A stretch of DNA of 64,000 bases from Bacillota bacterium (GCA_023415825.1 JAEZJF010000010.1:1-64000), one strand, 5' to 3'; numbered from the stretch's first letter, positions 52,546 to 61,142 are shown. The notes: generated from the sequence alone by a model not told the origin. Made by a program: numbers and translations.

Positions 52546-53868
52546 ATGAAACAGGATATGAAGGAAAGCTTAAAACCCTTTAAACTGCCTCAATCCTTTC
52601 TGATGGGATCGGCAACGGCCTCGGTACAGATTGAGGGCGGCGACGTATTCAACAACTGGTACAGATTCTGCGAAAACGGAAGAACAAAGGACGATTCTCA
52701 TTGCATTGTTGCAGATGATCATTGGAATAGAGTTGAAGAAGACATAGAGCTTATGAAGGAGCTTAATCATAAGGTTTATAGAATGAGTATTGAATGGAGC
52801 AGAATTGAGCCGGAAAAAGGTAAATTCTGCGAAGAGCCTCTTTCACACTATCGTTCAGAAATTCAGAAGCTTCTTGACAACCATATTCAACCCCTTGTTA
52901 CGCTGCATCATTTTTCTCAGCCTATCTGGTTTGAAGATATGGGAGGCTGGGTCAATAAGGAATCGGCCCAACTGTTCTTAAGGTATACGGAGAAAGTTGT
53001 TTCTTATTTAGGAGATCTTGTTTCCGATTGGGTCACCATCAATGAACCCAATGTCTATATGGACGGTACATACTTTACTGCGAATTTCCCTCCCGAAAAA
53101 CCGTCCATCGCCAATTATTTCAGAGCCACGAGACATATGACGGATGCTCATATCGGGGCATATAAGCTTATTCATGACATAAGGACAAAATTGGGGCATC
53201 AAGGGACAAAGGTTGGCATCGCCCTCCATATAAGGGTATTCGACGCCTATAGGAATCAGCTTTTATCAAGACTGATGAAAAATGTGCTGGATTACTGCTT
53301 CCATGTGCTGTTCCTGGAAGGAATGATGCGAGGAAAGTACAAGTTTCCCCTTGGGATGGGAGGGTATCCGCAAGGGGAAAATACATATTGTGATTTTTTT
53401 GGCTTAAATTATTACTCAAGGGATATAGTCCGATTTGTTTTTAAGCCCGGCAAAATGTTTTCCGAGCTACTGGTCAAGGAAGGTGCAAAGACGAATGATA
53501 TGGGATGGGAAATCTATCCTGAAGGACTGTATCGGATCTGTAAAAAGTACTGGAAAATCTATGGCAAACCGATTTACATAACCGAGAACGGCATTTGTGA
53601 TGAGAAGGACACCCAAAGAACCAGGTTCATCTATGACCATTTGCATGAGGTTAAAAAGCTCATCGATGAAGGGGTGGCTGTAGAGCGTTATTACCATTGG
53701 ACCTTACTTGACAACTTTGAATGGGATGATGGAACGTCAAGAAGATTTGGTCTTATAGAAGTTGATTACAGCACACAAAAGAGAACTGTCAGAAAGAGCG
53801 GAAGGTTTTATGGAGAAGCTGCAAAGGATAATGAAATTACCAAGGATATGATTGACAGATACATTTGA
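52546..53868 (+). CDS. Glycoside hydrolase family 1 beta-glycosidase
   Basis: A 440-residue retaining beta-glycosidase. The acid/base Glu is residue 167 in TINEPN and the nucleophile Glu is residue 347 in ITENG. No signal peptide, so cytoplasmic. The start has AAGGAGC 8 bases upstream. It ends an operon of sulfatase, regulator, importer and glycosidase, so its likely substrate is a beta-glycoside released by desulfation. The thrS promoter overlaps its stop codon. Confidence 0.93.
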   Translation: MKQDMKESLKPFKLPQSFLMGSATASVQIEGGDVFNNWYRFCENGRTKDDSHCIVADDHWNRVEEDIELMKELNHKVYRMSIEWSRIEPEKGKFCEEPLSHYRSEIQKLLDNHIQPLVTLHHFSQPIWFEDMGGWVNKESAQLFLRYTEKVVSYLGDLVSDWVTINEPNVYMDGTYFTANFPPEKPSIANYFRATRHMTDAHIGAYKLIHDIRTKLGHQGTKVGIALHIRVFDAYRNQLLSRLMKNVLDYCFHVLFLEGMMRGKYKFPLGMGGYPQGENTYCDFFGLNYYSRDIVRFVFKPGKMFSELLVKEGAKTNDMGWEIYPEGLYRICKKYWKIYGKPIYITENGICDEKDTQRTRFIYDHLHEVKKLIDEGVAVERYYHWTLLDNFEWDDGTSRRFGLIEVDYSTQKRTVRKSGRFYGEAAKDNEITKDMIDRYI

Positions 53869-53893
53869 CACATGTATTGGAGTATGATAATAT
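53865..53893 (+). promoter_or_regulatory. thrS promoter overlapping the GH1 stop
   Basis: TTGACA (53865-53870) and TAATAT (53888-53893) with 17 bases between. The TGA stop of the GH1 gene is within the -35 box. Confidence 0.82.
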
Positions 53894-53914
53894 TAAACTA
53901 ACTTTATATTAAAG

Positions 53915-54175
53915 GCTTTGAAGGGGACATGCAAAACCACTACGAGCGCAAAGAGAGGGAAGGTCATCGGGCTGAAAGCCGTCCCGCGCATCAGGGTGTT
54001 GAACCGCCCCGGAGCTTGAAGGCAGAAATATTTCAGTAAGTCTTCACGTTGATGACGTTACAATCATGTAATTGAGTGACAGGCTGTTTAAAGCCTGTAA
54101 TCAGGGTGGAACCGTGTGAGTCAATAGCTCTCATCCCTAAATGCATAAATGCATTTAAGATGAGGGCTTTTTTGT
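53915..54175 (+). ncRNA. T-box leader of thrS
   Basis: The T-box sequence AGGGTGGAACCGTG lies at 54103-54116 and is followed by a terminator hairpin (about 54127-54173, CTCTCATC... with GATGAGGGC and then T). Upstream is the long stem I region. ACC at 54003-54005 in GAACCGC is a candidate specifier codon for threonine, consistent with the downstream thrS, but I fixed it only by position. Uncharged tRNA-Thr would stabilise the antiterminator and let thrS be transcribed. Confidence 0.93.
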
Positions 54176-54219
54176 ATCCTGTTTTTTGGAAAAGCTATAT
54201 GTTGATAGGAGTGATTTTT

Positions 54220-56151
54220 ATGATTCAAATTACATTGAAGGACGGAAGTGTAAAGTCCTATGAAAATGGCACCACCATTTTGGCCATTGCCAAGGATATC
54301 AGCGAAGGCCTTGCCCGTGTGGCGGTTGCCGGTGAGGTCAACGGTAAGGTAAAGGATTTGGCAACCCCCATATATGAGGATTGCAGCCTCAACCTGCTAA
54401 CCTTCGACAGTGAGGGTGGTAAACTGGCCTATTGGCATACCACCTCCCATATTATGGCACAGGCTGTAAGGAGGCTTTTCCCCAGTGTCAAGCTGGCTAT
54501 CGGCCCTGCTATAGACAGTGGCTTCTACTATGACTTTGACTCGGAAAAGACCTTTACCCCCGAGGACTTAAAGGCCATTGAGAACGAAATGCAGAAAATC
54601 ATTAAAGAGGATCTGCCCATTGAGCGGTTTACTCTTCCAAGAGCCGAAGCTCTTGAGCTTATGAGAGATGAGCCCTATAAGGTCGAGCTTATTAGCGAGC
54701 TTCCTGAGGATGCCGAGATTTCCTTCTACAAGCAGGGTGATTTTACCGATCTTTGCGCCGGACCCCATCTGCCCTCCACCGGAAGGGTTAAGGCCGTTAA
54801 GCTCATGCAGCAAGCGGGAGCCTACTGGCGAGGAAATGAAAAGAATAAGATGCTCCAGCGTATCTATGGCATCTCTTTTCCTAAAAAGAATGACCTGGAC
54901 GACTATGTAACTCGGCTTGAAGAGGCCAAGAAACGTGATCATAACAAGCTTGGAAGGGAGCTTAAGCTCTTTACCACGGCAGAAGAGATCGGTCAGGGGC
55001 TGCCTCTGCTCATGCCCAAGGGTGCTAAAATCGTTCAAATCCTTCAACGCTTTGTAGAGGATGAGGAAGAAAAAAGAGGCTATGTGCTCACCAAGACGCC
55101 TTTTATGGCTAAGCCTGATCTTTACAAGCTTTCAGGCCATTGGCAGCACTATAAGGACGGCATGTTTATTATCGGTGAAGAAGAGAAGGAAGAAGAGGTC
55201 TTTGCCCTGCGTCCTATGACCTGCCCCTTCCAGTTCATGATCTATAACGCTGAGCTTCATAGCTACAGGGATTTACCCATCCGCTACGGCGAAACCTCAA
55301 CCCTTTTTAGAAATGAGTCCTCGGGTGAAATGCACGGATTAATCCGGGTTCGCCAGTTCACCATTTCTGAGGGTCATCTGGTCTGTACCCCTGAGCAGCT
55401 TGAGGATGAGTTTAAGGGTGTTGTGGATCTAATCAAGTATATGATGACAACCCTGGGCATCCAGGATGATGTGAGCTACCGCTTCTCCAAGTGGGACCCC
55501 AATAACAAGGAGAAGTATATCGGAAACGCTGAAGACTGGGAAAGAGTACAAGACAGGATGCGTGTTATTCTGGATCATCTGGGCATCAATTATCGAGAGG
55601 CTGAGGGTGAAGCTGCCTTCTACGGGCCAAAGCTTGATATCCAGCTCAAAAATGTCCATGGTAAAGAAGATACCATCATTACCGTTCAAATTGACTTTGC
55701 TTTGGCAGAACGTCTGGGCATGACCTATATTGACAAGAACAATGAAAAGAAGTACCCCTATGTCATCCACAGAACATCCATCGGCTGCTATGAGCGTACA
55801 CTGGCCATGCTGATTGAAAAGTACGGCGGAGCCTTCCCAACCTGGCTTTCACCGGTTCAGGCTAAAATTCTGCCTCTGGTTGACAAGCACCATGATTTTG
55901 CTCAGCAAGTTGAACGCAAGCTGAAGGATCAAGGAATTAGGGTGGAGACTGACTACCGTAACGAAAAAATCGGTTATAAAATCCGTGAGGCTCAATTGGA
56001 GAAAATCCCATATATGCTGGTCATTGGGGACAAAGAGCTTGAAAACGGTGCGGTTGCTGTTAGATCAAGAAAAGAGGGCGATTTGGGCTCCATGAGTGTT
56101 GACGAATTCGTCGCAAAGATCGTGGAGGAAATAAAAACCCGGGCACTTTAG
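54220..56151 (+). CDS. thrS: Threonyl-tRNA synthetase
   Basis: A 643-residue class II enzyme. It has an N-terminal TGS domain (1-62), an editing domain with HTTSHIMAQAVRR near residues 74-86, a catalytic core with RPMTCPFQ (zinc Cys near residue 335), RNESSGEMHGLIRVRQF (motif 2) and RTSIGCYERTLAMLIE (motif 3), and an anticodon-binding domain at the end. The ATG at 54220 has TAGGAG upstream; a longer frame reaches into the T-box terminator. It is controlled by the T-box leader. Confidence 0.97.
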   Translation: MIQITLKDGSVKSYENGTTILAIAKDISEGLARVAVAGEVNGKVKDLATPIYEDCSLNLLTFDSEGGKLAYWHTTSHIMAQAVRRLFPSVKLAIGPAIDSGFYYDFDSEKTFTPEDLKAIENEMQKIIKEDLPIERFTLPRAEALELMRDEPYKVELISELPEDAEISFYKQGDFTDLCAGPHLPSTGRVKAVKLMQQAGAYWRGNEKNKMLQRIYGISFPKKNDLDDYVTRLEEAKKRDHNKLGRELKLFTTAEEIGQGLPLLMPKGAKIVQILQRFVEDEEEKRGYVLTKTPFMAKPDLYKLSGHWQHYKDGMFIIGEEEKEEEVFALRPMTCPFQFMIYNAELHSYRDLPIRYGETSTLFRNESSGEMHGLIRVRQFTISEGHLVCTPEQLEDEFKGVVDLIKYMMTTLGIQDDVSYRFSKWDPNNKEKYIGNAEDWERVQDRMRVILDHLGINYREAEGEAAFYGPKLDIQLKNVHGKEDTIITVQIDFALAERLGMTYIDKNNEKKYPYVIHRTSIGCYERTLAMLIEKYGGAFPTWLSPVQAKILPLVDKHHDFAQQVERKLKDQGIRVETDYRNEKIGYKIREAQLEKIPYMLVIGDKELENGAVAVRSRKEGDLGSMSVDEFVAKIVEEIKTRAL

Positions 56152-56186
56152 GACTAGCTTAAAAAACAACATCAGTTATTTTAGAG

Positions 56187-56211
56187 AAACGGCATGGTTA
56201 CCATGCCGTTT
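56187..56211. terminator. Bidirectional terminator between thrS and the MerR-RDD gene
   Basis: AAACGGCATGGT and ACCATGCCGTTT form a perfect 12-base palindrome, followed by TATTTTTGTT on the plus side. It lies between two convergent genes, and the stop of the leftward gene is inside it. Confidence 0.9.
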
Positions 56212-57658
56212 ATTTTTGTTTATTCATGGAAAATTTCATATTGAAATAGATTTCCGCTGCATTTTCCTCGGGTAACATGAAACCGGATTGTGTGTTTATA
56301 TAGCCGGAATGCTCCGTATCACAGATGAACTCAACACCAGCTTCAGTAAAATTGAAATCCTCAAAGGAATTATTGCTAATCTGTTCTGCTATCCGGCTCG
56401 GAGCTTTTGAAAACAAGCCTATTTCATCCTGAGCACCGGCGAAAGCAAGAGAGAGTAAAAACATTTGACTGTCATACGAGCTAAGCCAGTCCCGCTTGTT
56501 ATGTAGCTCCACCGTAAAGGATACGCCTGTCACATATCCGTTGTCCATGATGTAGTTGCACTCCGCAATCTCGGTAAAACCGATGTCAATATAGGCTGTT
56601 CCATCAAATGCCTTTTCCCTCCATTTCCCGTTTTCATCCAAGTACTTATTGCCAAAGTCAATACCGAGAAAATCAGCATAGTAATTAAAGTTCTCAGCAA
56701 ATTCTGCTACAGTCAAATCACTTCGATTGGGGGGAAGCTTCTGTGCGGATATTACTGTAGCTAAAAGAGCAAGGACGACTGCATGTGCGCCGACCAAAAG
56801 TACTCCTCGATACCATTTGGTGTCCTTTATGGTGTAGGCTATACATTCATCCCATGGCTGTGCTTCATTTTCACTGCACAGCTTATAACTCTTCCAAAGG
56901 CGAACAAGGTTGTAGATGGGAATATTGTATCCCATTCCGGCACCCACAACGCCCCAGGTTCGTTCCAGTCCCTCACCGTAAGTAAGGCGCCTGCCGTCAG
57001 GAGTTTCTATTCTTAGTCCCAATATGGCCTTGCCCAGTGTAGTTCCAAATAGATGGAGCAAGAGTGGTTCTAAAAACAACATCAAAATAATTGCTACAAA
57101 GGTATTAAGTAAGTTTCCTATATTGCTTATGGTCGCTAAATTCACATGGAACACAAGGGCAATAAAAGCCGACCAAAGCGTGTTGTAAATAAAGATATCA
57201 AGCATTCTTCCCAAATATCTTCGCCATGGATGGAACACCTGCGGAAGCTCATCGCCCTTGACTGTGAAATACGAGTTGCCCGTTTCTTTAGTCGTGCGGT
57301 CGATACCATCGAGATATTTCTTCGCATCTAAATTCGTGAAGGTCACTTTGTCATTCTGCATAACGCGGCAAACGTCTTGGGCATAAGAAGCACCTTGTCT
57401 TTCTTGCTCCAACTGCTCAATTTGCTTTGATAGCGTATCTGCTAAATCCCTGCTTCCGTCCTTCAGTGCTTTAATCTCATCCAGCGAAATGTGAAGACTT
57501 CGCAGCAGCTTGATGCGCAGTAAAATCTGCAAATCATTCTCCGAATAATCTCGGTATCCGTTATCCATACGCTTTGGCGTTATGAGATCCTCGCGTTCAT
57601 AAAATCGTATGTTGGCCCGTTCCATTCCGGACAGCGCTTCAATTTCTTTTATCGTCAT
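56210..57658 (-). CDS. MerR-RDD fusion membrane protein
   Basis: A 482-residue protein. Residues 1-70 form a MerR-type winged helix (EIEALSGMERANIRFYEREDLI, NGYRDYSEND), about 70-100 a coiled coil, and about 140-280 an RDD-type membrane domain (RRYLGRMLDIFIYN and the GTTLGKAILGLRI motif) with several spans. After another span (about 282-302), residues 305-482 form an extracytoplasmic domain with a VSFTVELHN region. A DNA-binding head tethered to a membrane domain is unusual; it may be a membrane-bound one-component sensor. The start is followed by no partner gene. Confidence 0.85.
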   Translation of the reverse strand: MTIKEIEALSGMERANIRFYEREDLITPKRMDNGYRDYSENDLQILLRIKLLRSLHISLDEIKALKDGSRDLADTLSKQIEQLEQERQGASYAQDVCRVMQNDKVTFTNLDAKKYLDGIDRTTKETGNSYFTVKGDELPQVFHPWRRYLGRMLDIFIYNTLWSAFIALVFHVNLATISNIGNLLNTFVAIILMLFLEPLLLHLFGTTLGKAILGLRIETPDGRRLTYGEGLERTWGVVGAGMGYNIPIYNLVRLWKSYKLCSENEAQPWDECIAYTIKDTKWYRGVLLVGAHAVVLALLATVISAQKLPPNRSDLTVAEFAENFNYYADFLGIDFGNKYLDENGKWREKAFDGTAYIDIGFTEIAECNYIMDNGYVTGVSFTVELHNKRDWLSSYDSQMFLLSLAFAGAQDEIGLFSKAPSRIAEQISNNSFEDFNFTEAGVEFICDTEHSGYINTQSGFMLPEENAAEIYFNMKFSMNKQK

Positions 57659-57880
57659 AATGTTCGTCCCTTCCTGTTTGCTAGCCTTATGATAAACGGT
57701 GAAGCCTGTTTACAGTCAAGCGCTTTTTACGATTTCTTTTAGGCAATCCATTCTTCCACCTCTCAAACGTGGATAATCGCCGTTTTTTGGTTGGTCTGTC
57801 ACTAAAACAATTCTATCATAATACCTATGTACCGCCCTTGATTTATTTGCGCATCCAGGCAATTAAATTCGCTGTCACCG

Positions 57881-57914
57881 AGTTCGTTCCTTTAAACAAC
57901 AAGCCTCGACCCGC
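57881..57914 (-). repeat. Dispersed repeat copy, shortened
   Basis: On the minus strand it reads GCGGGTCGAGGCTTGTTGTT followed by AAAGGAACGAACT. It matches the copy at 60.2 kb except for a deletion of part of the central stem. It lies in the 376-base gap between the MerR-RDD gene and holA, which has no other gene that I can support. Confidence 0.6.
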
Positions 57915-57955
57915 AAGAGAAATCGAAGATTTCTTGAGATTATCGAAGGCATTGA

Positions 57956-57998
57956 AACATGATTACCCAGCCTTTTACAGAGGCTGGATAATCATGTT
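57956..57998 (+). repeat. Long inverted repeat before holA
   Basis: AACATGATTACCCAGCC (57956-57972) and GGCTGGATAATCATGTT (57982-57998) pair with one mismatch over 17 bases. The right arm ends at the -10 element TGTTATAAT (57995-58003), so a protein or hairpin here could affect holA promoter activity. Confidence 0.65.
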
Positions 57999-58003
57999 AT
58001 AAT
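57995..58003 (+). promoter_or_regulatory. Extended -10 promoter of holA
   Basis: TGTTATAAT: perfect TATAAT (57998-58003) with TGN extension at the base of the inverted repeat. The -35 region falls inside the hairpin. Confidence 0.5.
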
Positions 58004-58008
58004 AAACT

Positions 58009-58034
58009 CCTGATGAACAATCGGGGGTTTTTTT
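58009..58034 (+). terminator. Terminator-like hairpin next to the holA ribosome-binding site
   Basis: CCTGAT (58009-58014) can pair with ATCGGG (58020-58025), with one G-T, followed by GG and seven T immediately before the ATG at 58035. The only purine-rich ribosome-binding site, GGGGG (58023-58027), is partly inside the stem. Confidence 0.45.
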
Positions 58035-59165
58035 ATGTCTGCAAAAAGTACAGGATCCAAAAGCTTCAGGAAAGATAAGAATACCGAGGTACTCTCCGTA
58101 CTTAAGGATCATATCAAGAATAAACAGCCGGCTAGAGTTTACCTCTTCCACGGAGATGAACGCTTCTTAATTGATTATTATGTGGGCGAGCTTAAAAAGC
58201 TGATTCTGGAGAATGATAACGGCCTGAATTTATCAATCTTTGAAAACAAGGTGGATATCCGTGATCTCATAGATGCCTGTGATACCTTTCCGGCTTTTTC
58301 AGATCGTAAATTGGTTCTGGTGAAAAATTCCGGACTTTTTCACAATAAGGTTAAAAAAGAAGCTCCGGCAGCCGTGGATGAAGGAGACGAAAAGGTTGTA
58401 GAAAATACCGAAACCGATTCTTCGTCAGAGTTGGGTAGTAAAGCCCAGGAGGTATTAAAAACCTATATTCCGGAAATACCCGAGACCACCTGCTTAATTT
58501 TTATAGAAGCACAGGTGGATAAAAGGCTGGGCGCCTATAAGCAGATAGTTAAATACGGCCTTACAGCCGAGTTTAATCGGTTGAGCACTTCGGAACTCAT
58601 CCCCTGGGTTATAAAAGGAGTGAGACAGTCAGGAAAAGTAATTTCGGAAGAGGCGGCCCAACATTTGGTGGACATGAGTGAGCCTGACATGTATTCCCTT
58701 AAAAATGAAATAATGAAATGTTGCGCCTATGCAGGGGAACGAAAAGAGATTACCCTTGCCGATGTCAGGTTGATGGCCACACCCACCATTAAGAGTATTA
58801 TTTTCGATCTTCTGGATGCTGTGGCACGGAAAGATGCCCCAAGAGCGCTCCATTTGCTGGAGGACATGCTCATTCTCAAGGAGCCTGAACAGAAAATCCT
58901 GTCCATGCTCTCCAAGCAGACCGGTGAGCTATTAAAGCTTAAAACCCTGTTAAAAAAAGGAGCCTCACAGCTTCAAATCGGTCAATACTTTCAGGGGAAG
59001 CACCCTTATGCCCTGAAAATGCTGATGGGCCAGGCCCAAAGCATGGATGAAAAATACCTGAAGGAGCTCTTGAAAGGCTGCATGGAGTCCGAGGTACGAT
59101 ATAAAAAAGGGCTTATGGATTCCAAGCTCTCTCTGGAGGTTTTGTTAGGGAAAATAAACAGTTAA
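58035..59165 (+). CDS. holA: DNA polymerase III delta subunit
   Basis: A 376-residue clamp-loader subunit that opens the beta clamp during DNA replication. The N-terminal AAA+-like part has RVYLFHGDERFLIDYYVGELKK, then a Glu/Lys-rich insertion near residues 110-140, and a C-terminal helical domain with KQTGELLKLKTLLKKG. The length is a little above the usual 330-350 residues, due mostly to the insertion. The end of the gene overlaps the Pho box of the pst operon. Confidence 0.9.
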   Translation: MSAKSTGSKSFRKDKNTEVLSVLKDHIKNKQPARVYLFHGDERFLIDYYVGELKKLILENDNGLNLSIFENKVDIRDLIDACDTFPAFSDRKLVLVKNSGLFHNKVKKEAPAAVDEGDEKVVENTETDSSSELGSKAQEVLKTYIPEIPETTCLIFIEAQVDKRLGAYKQIVKYGLTAEFNRLSTSELIPWVIKGVRQSGKVISEEAAQHLVDMSEPDMYSLKNEIMKCCAYAGERKEITLADVRLMATPTIKSIIFDLLDAVARKDAPRALHLLEDMLILKEPEQKILSMLSKQTGELLKLKTLLKKGASQLQIGQYFQGKHPYALKMLMGQAQSMDEKYLKELLKGCMESEVRYKKGLMDSKLSLEVLLGKINS

Positions 59166-59200
59166 CAAACGTTTAACATATCCTTGATTTTCTCATAATA
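59162..59200 (+). promoter_or_regulatory. Pho box upstream of pstS
   Basis: TTAACA (59162-59167) and TTAACA (59173-59178), then TTGATT (59184-59189) and a weak ATAATA (59195-59200), all spaced 11 bases start to start. This is the direct-repeat pattern bound by PhoP/PhoB. A TATATT (59210-59215) follows 9 bases later as a likely -10. The first repeat overlaps the holA stop codon. Confidence 0.82.
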
Positions 59201-59263
59201 ATGGCAAGATATATTGAGATTGTGCAGTAAATGATTGTGAGAAATGAGAGGAGAAATGAATAA

Positions 59264-60133
59264 ATGAAAATCAACAAGAATATTGTTGTCTTGGGTTTAG
59301 TTGCAACGATGTTATTAGGCCTTACAGCTTGCGGAGGGACGAAGGCTGACAACAAAAATACCCCCGAAGCTACAAACCCTGCCGGATCAGTGAATGGTAC
59401 GGTTCTTTCCGGGAAACTGGTTATAGAAGGATCAACATCCATGCAAAAGATTTTTCAGGAACTGGGTGACACCTATTCAGCTAAGAACTCTAAAGTAGAT
59501 GTTCAGTACATTGGTGACGGATCAAGCGCCGGCATAAAAGCGGCTATTGGTGATACAGCCAATATCGGTACGGCATCAAGAGAAGTTAAGGAAGAAGAGG
59601 CAAGCCAGGGCCTGGAAGTAATTAAGGTGGCAGAGGATGCCATTGTTGTCATCGTCAATAATGAAAATGGTGTTAAAGATCTTTCCAAGGAACAAATCGC
59701 AAAAATCTACAAAAAAGAGATTACAAACTGGAAGGATGTGGGCGGAAAGGACGCACCCATCGTAGTAGTAGCCCGTGATGCGGCATCTGGAACCAGAGAA
59801 GCCTTTGAAAGCCTGTTCGATGTCAAGGATAAAGTGCAGGCTGATCAGGAAGCAGCGAAAACAGGTGAAGTAAAGACAATTATATCCCAGAACCCTAATG
59901 CAATCGGATATATCTCCCTTGCCTATGCAGATAAAATGGTTAAATCCCTTACCGTAGAAGGAATGGTTGCCAGCACGGAGAATGTGTTGAATGGTACTTA
60001 TACCATCAAGCGTCCTTTCAATATTGTAACCAAAGGGAAGCCGGATGAACTTGAAAAAGCTTTTATAGACTTCATCTTCACAGAAGAAGGAAAAGCGATC
60101 ATATCAAAGGAAGCAGTACCTGTAAGCAGATAA
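59264..60133 (+). CDS. pstS: Phosphate-binding lipoprotein PstS
   Basis: A 289-residue lipoprotein with lipobox LGLTAC (Cys at residue 23). The phosphate-binding motifs GSTSMQKIFQEL, GDGSSAGI and RDAASGTREAF are present. AGAGGAG precedes the ATG. It captures phosphate outside the cell and delivers it to PstCA. It is the first gene of the operon, after a Pho box, so it should be induced by phosphate starvation. Confidence 0.96.
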   Translation: MKINKNIVVLGLVATMLLGLTACGGTKADNKNTPEATNPAGSVNGTVLSGKLVIEGSTSMQKIFQELGDTYSAKNSKVDVQYIGDGSSAGIKAAIGDTANIGTASREVKEEEASQGLEVIKVAEDAIVVIVNNENGVKDLSKEQIAKIYKKEITNWKDVGGKDAPIVVVARDAASGTREAFESLFDVKDKVQADQEAAKTGEVKTIISQNPNAIGYISLAYADKMVKSLTVEGMVASTENVLNGTYTIKRPFNIVTKGKPDELEKAFIDFIFTEEGKAIISKEAVPVSR

Positions 60134-60146
60134 AGTCCACCACCCA

Positions 60147-60174
60147 GGCAGACCTTTAGAAGGTCTGCCTTTTA
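60147..60174 (+). terminator. Hairpin between pstS and pstC
   Basis: GGCAGACCTT (60147-60156) pairs with AAGGTCTGCC (60160-60169), then TTTTA. Partial termination or stabilisation here would give more PstS than permease. Confidence 0.8.
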
Positions 60175-60180
60175 TGGCAT

Positions 60181-60223
60181 ACGGGTCGAGGCTTGTTGTA
60201 CGTTCCCAAAGGAACGTACTCTG
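60181..60223 (+). repeat. Dispersed palindromic repeat copy, best conserved
   Basis: ACGGGTCGAGGCTTGTTGTACGTTCC followed by AAAGGAACGTACTCTG. The stem ACGTTCC/GGAACGT is perfect. It lies inside the pst operon between pstS and pstC. Confidence 0.75.
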
Positions 60224-60248
60224 CTTTCCAGGAAGACGGAGTGATAAT

Positions 60249-61142
60249 ATGGAGCATGTACTTGTTCAAAAGAAAAAAATAGGGATGAGCTATGAAAAAG
60301 CCATTGAGCTTATTTTTGCTTTTTCAGCGTCTCTAATGGTTATTTCTGTTGTTTTGATAAGCGTTTATATCTTTATTGCGGGGGTTCCGCCCATTCTTGA
60401 GATCGGGATTTCCAATTTCATTTTTGGAACCCAGTGGACGCCAACCTATACTGAGCCCCAGTTTGGCATTTTGCCCATGATTCTTGCCTCGGTATTAGGC
60501 ATGCTGGGGGCCATTATTATTGGTGTCCCTATCGGTATTTTAACGGCTGTAATGCTGGCGGAAATTGCGCCTAAAAAAATTACAGGACTTTTAAAAGCAG
60601 CCATCGAGCTTCTGGCGGGTATTCCCTCCGTGGTCTATGGCTTTTTCGGGCTGACGGTTATCGTTCCTTTTATTCGTGTTCATTTCGGAAGTCCAACCGG
60701 AACAGGCCTTCTGGCTATGATTATCATCCTATCGGTTATGGTGCTTCCGACAATTGTCAATATATCAGAAACCTCATTAAGAGCTTTACCCAGAGAGTAT
60801 AAGGAAGGTTCCCTTGCCCTGGGAGCTTCTAAAATAGAAACAATCTTTAAGGTCATGATTCCCGCGGCTAAATCAGGCATTATGTCCTCGGTGGTACTGG
60901 GCATGGGAAGGGCCGTAGGAGAAACCATGGCCGTTATCATGGTCTGCGGTAATATTCCGAGGATGCCTAATTCTTTAATAAGCACTGTGAGTCCCATGAC
61001 GGCCACCATCGCAAAGGATATGTCCTATGCAGGCCCCTTTCACCAATCCGCCCTTTTCGGAATTGGGGTTGTTCTCTTTATATTCATCATTATGTTGAAC
61101 CTGGCTTTGAATTTGCTTGTTCGAAAGACTTCCAAAAAGTGA
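60249..61142 (+). CDS. pstC: Phosphate ABC permease PstC
   Basis: A 297-residue permease with six spans and the coupling loop REYKEGSLALGASKIETIFKVMIP. The ATG at 60249 has CGGAGTG upstream; the longer frame runs through a repeat. It forms the channel with PstA. Confidence 0.95.
   Translation: MEHVLVQKKKIGMSYEKAIELIFAFSASLMVISVVLISVYIFIAGVPPILEIGISNFIFGTQWTPTYTEPQFGILPMILASVLGMLGAIIIGVPIGILTAVMLAEIAPKKITGLLKAAIELLAGIPSVVYGFFGLTVIVPFIRVHFGSPTGTGLLAMIIILSVMVLPTIVNISETSLRALPREYKEGSLALGASKIETIFKVMIPAAKSGIMSSVVLGMGRAVGETMAVIMVCGNIPRMPNSLISTVSPMTATIAKDMSYAGPFHQSALFGIGVVLFIFIIMLNLALNLLVRKTSKK

Noticed and set aside
57769..58002. 77-codon rightward frame before holA
   Set aside because: It runs through the dispersed repeat and the inverted repeat, and has no ribosome-binding site.
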